From: Promethearchaeota archaeon
GTDB taxonomy: Archaea > Asgardarchaeota > Lokiarchaeia > Sigyniarchaeales > SOKP01
DNA: 64,000 bases
Assembly: GCA_019058365.1 (NCBI GenBank)
Contig: JAHPZE010000004.1
Location: 1-64,000, forward strand
Direction of reading: 5' to 3'
Shown here: positions 19,607 to 26,897 of the stretch, one piece after another
How positions within the stretch are numbered: position 1 is the first letter of the stretch
Layout: the number at the start of each line of letters is the position of its first letter
Position numbers and translations under genes: made by a program
The notes under the pieces: generated by a model
What the model was told of the DNA's origin: nothing
Databases searched by the model: none
What the model saw: only the letters and a program-made list of their open reading frames with translations

Positions 19607-20578
19607 ATGAAAATTTCAAGCAAGAAAAAGAATAACGAAAATGAAGAGAATGAAAAGGACATGAACGATGAATCTCAAAAAAGAAGTATGACTGATGAGG
19701 AGATCGCTAATCTCGATTTGGATAGTAAAAAAGTTAAAGAATTAATGAAAGAATATGAAAGCGAAACGGATAAATATGCAAAATGGCGTGGTTCTATTAC
19801 CGAAGGATTTAAAAAGTGGTTAAAAGGTGAAAAAATCTATGATAGAGATAAAGAAAGAATCTCATTATATGTGTCTGAAGATACAAAGCACCAATGGCAG
19901 GAATTTAAAGATTCACATGAATATTCGACAATTTCTGCGCTAATTCGGGATAGCGTAGATTTTTATATTGAACAAAAATCGGATACAATAGGTGAAGGTT
20001 TACGTAGAATGGATGAGAAGACTATTTCTAACATTTCTCACGCATTGAAAGAACCTCTCACTTCTATAAAAGGCTTTAGCCAACTACTTCTGGAAAATTA
20101 TACCAAAGAGTTGAATGAAGAAGTCTTGATGACAATTAAAAATATCTTTGATCAGAGTTTACTCCTTGAAAATAAAATTATTAACATCTTAGATAATATT
20201 ACTACTGAAGAACCTCACCCTCAGTATGAAATTCTCTTAATTGAGGATGATTTAGCAACAATCCGCTTACTAACCAGCTATTTTGAAAGTAAGGGTTATA
20301 AGTGTAAGGGAGTAGTAAGTGGGACAAAGGGTTTGGAGGAATTAAGAGGAGGTGTTCCTAAGCTTATTTTATTAGATATCATCTTACCAGATATTTCTGG
20401 CTATGAAATTTGTAAAATGATTAAAGATCATAAAGTATACCGTGAAATTCCTATATACTTGTTAACTGCGATACCAGGAAGTGAAGTTGAAAAAAAGATT
20501 GATGAAACTAAAGCTGATGGTTATATTTTAAAACCATTTGATTTTTCAGATTTTCAGGTAGTTTTCCAATATTTATAA
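19607..20578 (+). CDS. RHH-like + HisKA-like + receiver fusion protein, copy 2
   Basis: Paralogue of the upstream gene with the same order: a charged N-terminus rich in Lys/Glu, WRGSITEGFKKWLKGEKIYD, an RHH-like segment (RISLYVSEDTKHQWQEF), a HisKA-like helix pair (ISHALKEPLTSIKGFSQLLL) and a receiver domain (LIEDD, LLDIILPD, LLTAI, LKPF). The ATPase domain is again absent. It is 323 residues; the extra length is in the N-terminal charged tail. The 295-bp gap before it is AT-rich with a TATA-like TTTATAAAT near 19410. A separate kinase, or acetyl-phosphate, would have to supply the phosphate. Confidence 0.8.
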   Translation: MKISSKKKNNENEENEKDMNDESQKRSMTDEEIANLDLDSKKVKELMKEYESETDKYAKWRGSITEGFKKWLKGEKIYDRDKERISLYVSEDTKHQWQEFKDSHEYSTISALIRDSVDFYIEQKSDTIGEGLRRMDEKTISNISHALKEPLTSIKGFSQLLLENYTKELNEEVLMTIKNIFDQSLLLENKIINILDNITTEEPHPQYEILLIEDDLATIRLLTSYFESKGYKCKGVVSGTKGLEELRGGVPKLILLDIILPDISGYEICKMIKDHKVYREIPIYLLTAIPGSEVEKKIDETKADGYILKPFDFSDFQVVFQYL

Positions 20579-20628
20579 CTACTTTTTAATTTGAATAAGT
20601 ACTCTTTTATTAATTTCTGAAAAAATAA

Positions 20629-20702
20629 CGGGCTATGAGGGATTCGAACCCCCGACCTGCCGGTTAAGAGCCGGTTGCGCTACCTGTCTGCGCTAATAGC
20701 CC
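20629..20702 (-). tRNA. tRNA-Lys (CUU)
   Basis: The minus strand folds into a complete cloverleaf: acceptor GGGCTAT/ATAGCCC, D-arm GCGC...GCGC, anticodon loop CTCTTAA giving CUU for AAG codons, and T-arm with TTCGAAT. Discriminator G. No intron and no encoded CCA. Confidence 0.95.
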
Positions 20703-20741
20703 ATTCAATTGACCTTACCTTATTTATTGAAACCCATAAAA

Positions 20742-20843
20742 CGCAGATGGAGGGACTCGAACCCCCGAGCGCTCACGCGCACCGGCTCACTTGTTTATTA
20801 AATAATCTCAAGGCCGGCGTCTTACCAGCTAGGCTACATCTGC
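20742..20843 (-). tRNA. tRNA-Ser (UGA) with a 19-nt intron
   Basis: Acceptor GCAGATG/CATCTGC, a long variable arm (TGCGCGTGAGCGC), T-loop TTCGAGT and discriminator G fit serine. The anticodon stem CCGGC/GCCGG encloses 26 nt; removing 19 leaves loop CTTGAGA, anticodon UGA. The D-stem has one mismatch. Leucine is excluded by the anticodon and by G73. Confidence 0.92.
20788..20806 (-). other. BHB intron of tRNA-Ser(UGA), position 37/38
   Basis: On the minus strand: central helix CTTG/CAAG, bulges AGA and TGA, outer helix = anticodon stem. Cuts AG^A and TG^A release exactly 19 nt at the canonical position 37/38. Confidence 0.9.
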
Positions 20844-21021
20844 TTATTTTAGATATTAAATAAATTTTTAATATTTAGTAATTGTTGGCTATTAATTTAG
20901 AGTATATGCTATAAAATAAATTTTTTTTCATTTTTCATCGCTTTAATTACTATTTTCATGTTGTATATAAAGAAAACTATAAATTTTATGCTACATTGAC
21001 CTCTAATTGAGTTGGTGAAAA

Positions 21022-21510
21022 ATGAGCGGGGCAAAGGATTTTCGTTATTTAATACCAGAAAGTTTATTCAAGGAAATTACCCAAAAAGCGGCAGAGGAGT
21101 ACCCCCAGATAATACATGGCTGGTTATTTGCTGACAGAAAAGAAAATTTCGGTATCTGTACGAAATTTATAATGAATCCAGATCTACGTAAAAGTAAAGT
21201 TCATGTTAAACCAAGGAGCTGGATGCGGTACAAAAAATCAAAAATCTATAACATGCGTAAATTTAAAACCGAAATGGATGTGGATATTGTCTGGATGTGG
21301 CACTCTCATCCAAGTGGTAACGAGAAGCTTCACACAATCGATAAACGAATATTAAAATATTTATCAAATGGTGTTATGATAATCGTAGTTCCTTCTGTGC
21401 CTAATAAAACTCCAGAACAAAAAGCCCATCTTGTAGGCTGGTATTATGACAAAAGATATACAAAAAAACCTATCATTGAAAAAATGGTTTTTGAGATAAT
21501 ATCTGAATAA
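21022..21510 (+). CDS. JAMM/MPN-domain protein (Mov34/Rpn11-like fold)
   Basis: Putative zinc isopeptidase or deubiquitinase-like protein of 162 residues. The JAMM motif is visible: H94-S-H96 followed by ten residues and D107 (HSHPSGNEKLHTID), with candidate Glu25/26 on the preceding strand (EEYPQIIHGWLF). The usual Ser/Thr before the Asp is shifted, with His104 at the canonical Ser position, so metal binding looks intact but the catalytic details may differ. Asgard archaea encode ubiquitin-like systems, so a role in removing ubiquitin-like tags is plausible. No E1/E2/ubiquitin gene is adjacent; the neighbours are tRNA genes. Start ATG 21022. Confidence 0.8.
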   Translation: MSGAKDFRYLIPESLFKEITQKAAEEYPQIIHGWLFADRKENFGICTKFIMNPDLRKSKVHVKPRSWMRYKKSKIYNMRKFKTEMDVDIVWMWHSHPSGNEKLHTIDKRILKYLSNGVMIIVVPSVPNKTPEQKAHLVGWYYDKRYTKKPIIEKMVFEIISE

Positions 21511-21787
21511 ATTAGATTTATTCTTCTTTTTCTCTTATTTTTTTGAATTTCTTAAAAGATATTTTATGGTGGTATGGTGTATCTAAAGTACGAGAATATC
21601 GATTAAGAAGGAGATGTTCTGAAATTAAATAATTATTAGTAAAAAAATTTGAAAATTATTAGTTAAAATTTTTTTCATTTTTCTTTATACTTTAAAAGTC
21701 GATATTTTATAATAAAATATTAAAATTTTGAATCTTTATCTTAAAATTATAAGTTTTACAAACAATACAAAAAGATTACTCAAGAAC

Positions 21788-21870
21788 GCTCAGGTCGCTT
21801 AGCCTGGTAGAGCGCCGGTCTGCTAAACCGGTGTCCAATGGATCCGTGGGTTCGAATCCCACCCTGAGCG
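21788..21870 (+). tRNA. tRNA-Ser (GCU)
   Basis: Acceptor GCTCAGG/CCTGAGC, D-arm GCTT...GAGC, anticodon stem CCGGT/ACCGG with loop CTGCTAA (GCU, for AGC/AGU), a long variable arm, T-stem GTGGG/CCCAC and discriminator G. No intron. Only 7 bp separate it from tRNA-Val. Confidence 0.95.
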
Positions 21871-21910
21871 TACGAATGGGCCAGTGGTCTAGTGGTTATG
21901 ACGTCGCGCT

Positions 21911-21940
21911 AATTTAGTATTAAATATATTATATCGCGAA
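21911..21940 (+). other. tRNA-Val intron 1 (position 33/34)
   Basis: BHB: central helix CGCG 21905-21908 with CGCG 21935-21938; bulges CTA and AAT; cuts CT^A and AA^T release exactly 30 nt. The position, between U33 and the anticodon, is non-canonical. Outer helix is weak (two pairs). Confidence 0.85.
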
Positions 21941-21966
21941 TACACCGCGAAGGTCGAGAGTTCAAT

Positions 21967-21996
21967 TGGGAAAAAAATTTCTTTTTTTCTTGGAAT
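21967..21996 (+). other. tRNA-Val intron 2, in the T-loop (position 59/60)
   Basis: BHB: the outer helix is the T-stem itself (GAGAG/CTCTC). Central helix TTCA 21961-21964 pairs with TGGA 21991-21994, with one G-U. Bulges are ATT and ATC, and a 9-bp inner helix is built on an A7/T7 tract. Cuts AT^T and AT^C release 30 nt and restore a 7-nt T-loop. Confidence 0.85.
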
Positions 21997-22014
21997 CCTC
22001 TCCTGGCCCACCAT

Positions 22015-22809
22015 TTACTTATCTGTTTCAAATAATTTTTTTATTTTTTGAGGGCGTAAAGCACTTAATTTACAATTTTTAAGTTTATTTCCTATATGTG
22101 AAATTATTCCAGGGGCATCAGATCCCTCTTTTAATAAGACTAGATTTTCTAAAAACCCGAATCTTTTGACAGTAATAATATCCCTGAAATGTCCTTTTTG
22201 AGTTAGGACTTTTTTGAATTGACCCTTAGTTTCTCCACTTAGAAACACACCTTCAATATTTTCCTCTAAAATTTTATTAAAGAAAGTTAAAGTTCTTGGT
22301 GTTAACTCACCTAAAAGTTTATTGTTAACTGAATCTATTTCAGTTATTTTAATATATACGGGAAAATGATCAATAAAATTGTAAGCTTCAATAATTTCTT
22401 TTAATGATCTCTCTTTTCCTTTACATAATTGTTCTCTTAAAGTGTGCAGATTTATAAGTACATCCATACTTGGATTCATAATAGCACAATCAACAAATAA
22501 TCCGAATCCAACTTTTCCTACATCTACAAGAGAGCCTTTATATTCCCTATCAACTTTAATATCTTTAAATTCATTAATAGATCCTATCTCTTTTTTTAGG
22601 AGGTTAAAAACAAATTGTTCTTCGGGACCAATGATGATTATTTCAAACCTTTTATCAAATTTTCTTAACTTTTTTATATTGATCGAGGTATCAGGAAAAC
22701 CCTTGATATGCTCTTTTAAATATTTAAGATATCGAAGGTAAATATCTTCTTTTTGACCTTTATCAGCCACATTATAAATTTTATCGCATAAAACTAAATT
22801 TTGCACCAT
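22015..22809 (-). CDS. Conserved archaeal protein, DUF2110-like
   Basis: Function unknown. The sequence resembles the archaeal DUF2110 family, with the signature DVGKVGFGLFVDCAI around residue 100 followed by INLHTLREQLCKGKERSLKEIIE. The first part (about 30-80) is an alpha/beta region with repeated Lys-rich helices, and the C-terminal third ends in a basic segment (LSALRPQKIKKLFETDK), hinting at RNA or DNA binding. I prefer ATG 22809 over the TTG at 22836, because the extra nine codons lie across a 14-bp perfect palindrome that is more likely regulatory. It ends 2 bp from the encoded CCA of tRNA-Val. Confidence 0.6.
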   Translation of the reverse strand: MVQNLVLCDKIYNVADKGQKEDIYLRYLKYLKEHIKGFPDTSINIKKLRKFDKRFEIIIIGPEEQFVFNLLKKEIGSINEFKDIKVDREYKGSLVDVGKVGFGLFVDCAIMNPSMDVLINLHTLREQLCKGKERSLKEIIEAYNFIDHFPVYIKITEIDSVNNKLLGELTPRTLTFFNKILEENIEGVFLSGETKGQFKKVLTQKGHFRDIITVKRFGFLENLVLLKEGSDAPGIISHIGNKLKNCKLSALRPQKIKKLFETDK

Positions 22810-22814
22810 ACGAA

Positions 22815-22828
22815 AACACTTAAGTGTT
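22815..22828. promoter_or_regulatory. 14-bp perfect palindrome before the DUF2110-like gene
   Basis: AACACTTAAGTGTT is a perfect palindrome centred 12-13 bp upstream of the ATG at 22809. It could be an operator, or the base of a 5'-UTR hairpin. Confidence 0.35.
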
Positions 22829-22981
22829 AGTATCAATCAAAATTTAAGTACTTTAACATCAATAAAGTAGGTTTTTTCTTAATTTTTAAAATGGAGAATC
22901 TATTGTTCAAAAAGATTTAAATTTCAAAATTTTTATCTTTCTATAAAAATAAAAACAGATTTTTACATAAGATGGAGAATT

Positions 22982-23353
22982 ATGGAAGAACAAAGATTTA
23001 ATCATCTAGTTAACGCACTAAATGAATATGAAGGAGTAGAGGAGGTTTTTCTATTAAATAATGAGGGAAATATCGTTTTCAAATCCGGGGATTTTCCTCT
23101 AACGAGTGAAGAAGCTAATGGAATATTAAATGCTTGGAAAACAAAAGAAGTTGCTCTCACCTTTCAGAATTATCGATTTGCAATTTTAAAGAATGATGAA
23201 ATACAATTAGCTGCAAAAAATATTGGTGCTGGGAAAGGCAATATTATTGGGTCAATTACAAGAGAAGGAGATTATCTTGTTGCTCATACCAGAGATGAAA
23301 GCATGATTTTATTAGAGTGGTCAATATTTATAAATAAAGTTGCATGGTCATAA
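22982..23353 (+). CDS. Roadblock/LC7-like small protein
   Basis: 123-residue protein with the layout of roadblock/LC7 (longin-like) domains: an N-terminal helix (RFNHLVNALNEYEGVEEVFL), a strand-turn-strand (LNNEGNIVFKSGD), a second helix (EEANGILNAWKTKEV) and a four-stranded C-terminal part (RFAILKNDEIQLAAKNIG). Such proteins are expanded in Asgard genomes and in other systems pair with small Ras-like or Rag-type GTPases. No GTPase gene is adjacent. Single gene, upstream of the proteasome operon. The family call rests on fold pattern, not on a diagnostic motif. Confidence 0.6.
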   Translation: MEEQRFNHLVNALNEYEGVEEVFLLNNEGNIVFKSGDFPLTSEEANGILNAWKTKEVALTFQNYRFAILKNDEIQLAAKNIGAGKGNIIGSITREGDYLVAHTRDESMILLEWSIFINKVAWS

Positions 23354-23587
23354 TAGAGTCATAAACAGAGAAGATTGAAATACACTAGTTCTATTTTAAT
23401 TTTTATACTCTCTTTTTAAAATATTTAAAAAAAATATTTATTATATCATTTATTACTACTTTTTAACTAAAGTAAAATAAAATTAAAAAATAATATAAAT
23501 AAAAAGAATTAATTAAAAAAAATCTTTTATAAGATTATCCAATTTAGTAATATCTATTAGGATTTTAATTATTTCTGTTAAATTGTT

Positions 23588-23594
23588 AAGGAGG
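23588..23594 (+). promoter_or_regulatory. Strong Shine-Dalgarno AAGGAGG for psmA
   Basis: A perfect Shine-Dalgarno sits 3 nt before an ATG at 23598 (the wrong frame) and 7 nt before ATC 23602 (the right frame). It localises translation initiation to about 23598-23605, well upstream of the first in-frame ATG at 23635. Confidence 0.7.
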
Positions 23595-23601
23595 TTGATG
23601 A

Positions 23602-24330
23602 ATCATTTTTCAAGGTCAAGGCCGTGGCTACGATATGGCCATAACGCAATTTTCACCTGAAGGTCGACTTTTTCAAGTAGAATATGCTATTGAAGCTGTC
23701 CGAAGAGGTACAACCGCAATTGTATGTAGAAACAAAAATTCTGTTGTGTTTGCGGTTGAAACAAAAAGTTCTGAGCTCCAAGAGAAAAATGTGGGTTCAG
23801 AAAAGATTTTTAAAATAGATGATCATTTAGGGGTGGCTATTGCTGGTTTAACTAGTGATGCTCGAGTTCTCATTGATAGGGCTCGAGTTCAAGCTCAAGT
23901 TAATATTTTAAATTATGATGAAAAAATTTCAGTAAAAGATAGTACACTAAATATCTGTGAATATAAACAGGTATTTACACAGAATGCAGGTGTACGACCT
24001 TTTGGTGTTTCTTTTCTAATTGCTGGAATAGATTCAAATAACGAACCTTCCTTATATTTAACTGACCCAAGTGGAGCAATGTGGGGTTATAAAGCTTTTG
24101 CTATAGGTTCACAAGCAACTGAAGCAAGAACTTACCTTGAGGAACATTATAAAGAGGATATGAGTGATGAAGAATTGAAATTATTGCCATTAAGAACATT
24201 AAAAGAATTAATGGGCGATAATCTAAATAAAAATACCTGTGATGTAGCTTTTATTTTAAAAGAAGATAAAACTTTTAAGCTATTAAATTTGGAAGAAAAG
24301 GAAGAATTATTAAACAAATTGACTTCCTAA
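23602..24330 (+). CDS. psmA: 20S proteasome alpha subunit
   Basis: Forms the outer heptameric rings of the 20S proteasome and gates substrate entry. The family N-terminus GQGRGYDMAITQFSPEGRLF is encoded in frame from 23614, then QVEYAIEAVRRGTTAI and the alpha-subunit core. The first in-frame ATG (23635) would cut off the gate residues GQGRGYD. The reading frame upstream offers only ATC 23602 or ATT 23605 after a perfect Shine-Dalgarno. Alternatively, ATG 23598 would be in frame if the T5 run at 23606-23610 were one base shorter, giving MNHFQGQGRGYD. This heads the exosome superoperon, as in other archaea. Confidence 0.93.
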   Translation: MIFQGQGRGYDMAITQFSPEGRLFQVEYAIEAVRRGTTAIVCRNKNSVVFAVETKSSELQEKNVGSEKIFKIDDHLGVAIAGLTSDARVLIDRARVQAQVNILNYDEKISVKDSTLNICEYKQVFTQNAGVRPFGVSFLIAGIDSNNEPSLYLTDPSGAMWGYKAFAIGSQATEARTYLEEHYKEDMSDEELKLLPLRTLKELMGDNLNKNTCDVAFILKEDKTFKLLNLEEKEELLNKLTS

Positions 24331-24446
24331 AGACTATATCTATTTCAAGGTAATACCCCTTTATATTTATCTTTTAACAGAAAGACAAAAAAATAGAAAA
24401 AAAAGAGATCGAGATAATTCAATCATTTAAATTGTGAACGTATGAC

Positions 24447-25238
24447 ATGATTGATAGGGCAAGGATTGATTTAGGTGGATACATCATAGGGCGTATTGAG
24501 AACTCCGGCAGAGTTTTTGAAATGTTAATGGACCCCGAGAAAGCATGGGAAGCAAAAAAAATTATTCGGGAAGAAATCAACGTAAGGTTAAAAGCAGGGA
24601 AAGAAAAATCGCGACTTACCGTAGAAGAGATATTAAAAAATCAAAAAATTGATTTAGAACTAATTTTTGAGAGTTTTTCGGTATTTGAAGATTTAAGAAG
24701 AGGAAAAAAAGCAACAGATGGAGATATGGAAGCGGTATTTAATACTACAGATGGAATGACTATCGCTGGGACTATTCTATTAGAAGGAGAAATACATTGG
24801 ACAAAAGCCCAAAGAGAAGAAGAAAGGCAAAAAAAATTAAAACAAATTATAACAATTATTAGTAAGAATGCAATTAATCCACAGAATAAAAAGCCTCATC
24901 CATACCAACGAATAGAAAAGGCTATTGAGGAAGCAAATGTTAAAGTTGATTTAATGAGAAGTGCTGAAGAACAAGTCGATGATATTGTTAAAGGTATTCG
25001 AGCTATAATTCCTATTAGAATTGAACAAGTTGAAATGGCTATCAAGATTCCAACAGCTTTTACAGCAAAGGGTTATAATATTATTGCCCAATATGTACAA
25101 ATCAAAAAAGAAGAATGGCAATCTGATGGTTCACTGGTTGCTGTTGTAAGTTTGCCTGCAGGATTGCAAATGGAGTTAATTGATAAATTAAATAAATTAA
25201 CACATGGGAGAGTTCAGACAAAAATATTAAAATCCTAA
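24447..25238 (+). CDS. sbds: Ribosome maturation protein SBDS homologue
   Basis: SBDS/Sdo1 family protein: in eukaryotes it releases eIF6 from the large subunit with an EF-2-like GTPase; archaeal homologues are thought to act likewise. The 263 residues have the three-domain layout: FYSH domain (about 1-95, with ARIDLGGYIIGR and VFEMLMDPEKAWE), helical domain II (about 105-170, HPYQRIEKAIEEANVKVD) and ferredoxin-like domain III. Its position between psmA and the exosome genes is the classic archaeal arrangement. Confidence 0.95.
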   Translation: MIDRARIDLGGYIIGRIENSGRVFEMLMDPEKAWEAKKIIREEINVRLKAGKEKSRLTVEEILKNQKIDLELIFESFSVFEDLRRGKKATDGDMEAVFNTTDGMTIAGTILLEGEIHWTKAQREEERQKKLKQIITIISKNAINPQNKKPHPYQRIEKAIEEANVKVDLMRSAEEQVDDIVKGIRAIIPIRIEQVEMAIKIPTAFTAKGYNIIAQYVQIKKEEWQSDGSLVAVVSLPAGLQMELIDKLNKLTHGRVQTKILKS

Positions 25239-25318
25239 CCTAAAATGGGTTAATTAATTCTTATTTATATTTATTTTTTTAGGCATAGGTTAGGAGTATA
25301 GGAAAATTTTAGAAGAAT

Positions 25319-26110
25319 GTGAGTAGTATTATGGAAGAAAATGAAGAACCAGTAGATAATGATTTCGAAGATTTTGAAGAGGATGATGCTTCAAGAGATG
25401 TAGTTGTACCTGGAGAAGTGTTAACTGAAGATGTTAAAAATTTTTTACCTGGGAGAGGAACGATTTTAAATAAAGAGAAGAATAAAATTATTTCTTTGAA
25501 TATTGGGCTAAAACAAATAAAAAAGAATTATATTAATGTAATCCCTCTTAGAGGTTTTTATACACCTCGCCCTGGAGATAAGGTAATCGCATTAGTCGTT
25601 GATAAAAATCCAGTTAAATATAAATGTGATATTAATTCTAAAGATTTTGGTCAACTTAAACCAAAAAATACAATTAAAAGAGGAAGAACAAGAGGATTCA
25701 GAGGCGGTGATGCTGATCGGGAAGAAATAAGTACAGAAAGATTTGATATAGGTGATATTTTAATTGTGAAAGTTCTCTCTGCTGATCGTTTAAATAAACC
25801 TGAATTGACAACTGTTGGAAAATATTTAGGGAAAAAAAGTGGTGGTATTGTTATTACTATAGACCCACCAAAAATTCCAAGAGTTATAGGAAGAAATGGT
25901 TCAATGATTAAAATGTTGAAATCTTTAACTGGGTGTAATATCTTTGTAACTCAGAATGGTCGTATATGGCTGAAAGGCGAAGACATTGCTCATGAAAGGT
26001 TATTAATCGAATCTATTCATAAAATTGCTTCTGAAGCCCATACTGTTGGTTTAACAGATAGAATGCAAGAATTTATAATAAATGAAAAAAAGAAGAGAGG
26101 TATTGAATAA
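25319..26110 (+). CDS. rrp4: Exosome RNA-binding cap subunit Rrp4
   Basis: Cap subunit of the archaeal exosome that recruits RNA to the Rrp41/42 ring. After an acidic N-terminal tail come the N-terminal beta domain (VVVPGEVLTEDVKNFLPGRG), an S1 domain (about 70-165) with an inserted Arg/Gly-rich loop (KRGRTRGFRGGD), and a KH domain with the GxxG-type loop VIGRNGSMIKML near 195. Start GTG 25319, or ATG 25331. Its stop overlaps the rrp41 ATG (ATAATG), showing coupling. Confidence 0.95.
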   Translation: MSSIMEENEEPVDNDFEDFEEDDASRDVVVPGEVLTEDVKNFLPGRGTILNKEKNKIISLNIGLKQIKKNYINVIPLRGFYTPRPGDKVIALVVDKNPVKYKCDINSKDFGQLKPKNTIKRGRTRGFRGGDADREEISTERFDIGDILIVKVLSADRLNKPELTTVGKYLGKKSGGIVITIDPPKIPRVIGRNGSMIKMLKSLTGCNIFVTQNGRIWLKGEDIAHERLLIESIHKIASEAHTVGLTDRMQEFIINEKKKRGIE

Positions 26111-26895
26111 TGCCGTTAATTATTAAAGATGAGTATCCTAAGAAATTATTTCGTGAAGATGGAAAAAGACTCGATGGTCGTAGTGAAAAGGAATTAAGAC
26201 CTATAAAAATGGAAGTTGGTGTTATACAAAATGCAGATGGATCTGCATATCTTGAATGGGGTAACAATAAAATCTATGCTGCCGTATATGGTCCTCGAGA
26301 AGTACACCCTCATCACTTAGCCAAACCAGATCGAGGTGTTTTAAGAGTTTTTTATAGGATGGCTACTTTTTCTGTTTTTGATAGAAAAAGACCCGCCCCT
26401 GGACGCCGTGAAAAAGAAATTTCTATGATTGTGGCAGATTGTATCGAACCCGTACTTTTTCTTGAACTTTATCCTGGCACTAGCTTTGAAGTCTTTATTG
26501 AAGTTTTGGATGCAGATGGTGGAACTAGATGCGCAAGCACTACAGTAGCAGCATTAGCTTTGGCTGATGCTGGAATTCCTATGAAAAGTTTAGTATCAGC
26601 AGTTGCTGTAGGAAAAATTGATGGAAAGAAGGTTGTCGATCTCTCTGGTATTGAAGATAAAGCTGGAGAAGCAGATTTACCAATCGCTATCACTTGGTAT
26701 AATGAGGAAATCTCATTATTACAATTTGATGGAGATATGGATTTGAGTGAGATGAATGAATTCTTAAGTGATGCAAGAGAAGCATTGGAAAGCATTCATA
26801 AAACTCAATTAAATGTGTTAAAAAGTAAATACTTAAAATTACAAGAAGAAACTAAAACTAATAAGGAGAAAGAAGGTAAAAAAGGTGATGAGTAA
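26110..26895 (+). CDS. rrp41: Exosome catalytic subunit Rrp41
   Basis: RNase PH-fold phosphorolytic 3'-5' exoribonuclease subunit, active as a hexamer with Rrp42. The 261 residues include RLDGRSEKELRPIKMEVGV, the Arg pair in RRPAPGRREKEIS-type context near 95-105, GTRCASTTVAALALADAG near 138, and the acidic cluster DLSGIEDKAGEADLP near 178-192. These are expected of the catalytic (Rrp41) rather than the structural (Rrp42) subunit. The C-terminal tail is Lys/Glu-rich. Located 2 bp upstream of rrp42. Confidence 0.96.
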   Translation: MPLIIKDEYPKKLFREDGKRLDGRSEKELRPIKMEVGVIQNADGSAYLEWGNNKIYAAVYGPREVHPHHLAKPDRGVLRVFYRMATFSVFDRKRPAPGRREKEISMIVADCIEPVLFLELYPGTSFEVFIEVLDADGGTRCASTTVAALALADAGIPMKSLVSAVAVGKIDGKKVVDLSGIEDKAGEADLPIAITWYNEEISLLQFDGDMDLSEMNEFLSDAREALESIHKTQLNVLKSKYLKLQEETKTNKEKEGKKGDE

Positions 26896-26897
26896 AT

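Larger units (their letters stand above)
21878..22013 (+). tRNA. tRNA-Val (UAC) with two 30-nt introns and encoded CCA
   Basis: The acceptor GGGCCAG/CTGGCCC, the D-arm typical of archaeal Val (TGGTCTAGTGGTTATGAC), anticodon stem TCGCG/CGCGA and T-stem GAGAG/CTCTC frame a tRNA that only folds after removing two introns. Spliced anticodon loop is CTTACAC (UAC); spliced T-loop is TTCAATC. Discriminator A73 is followed by genome-encoded CCA. The downstream minus-strand gene ends 2 bp later. Confidence 0.9.
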
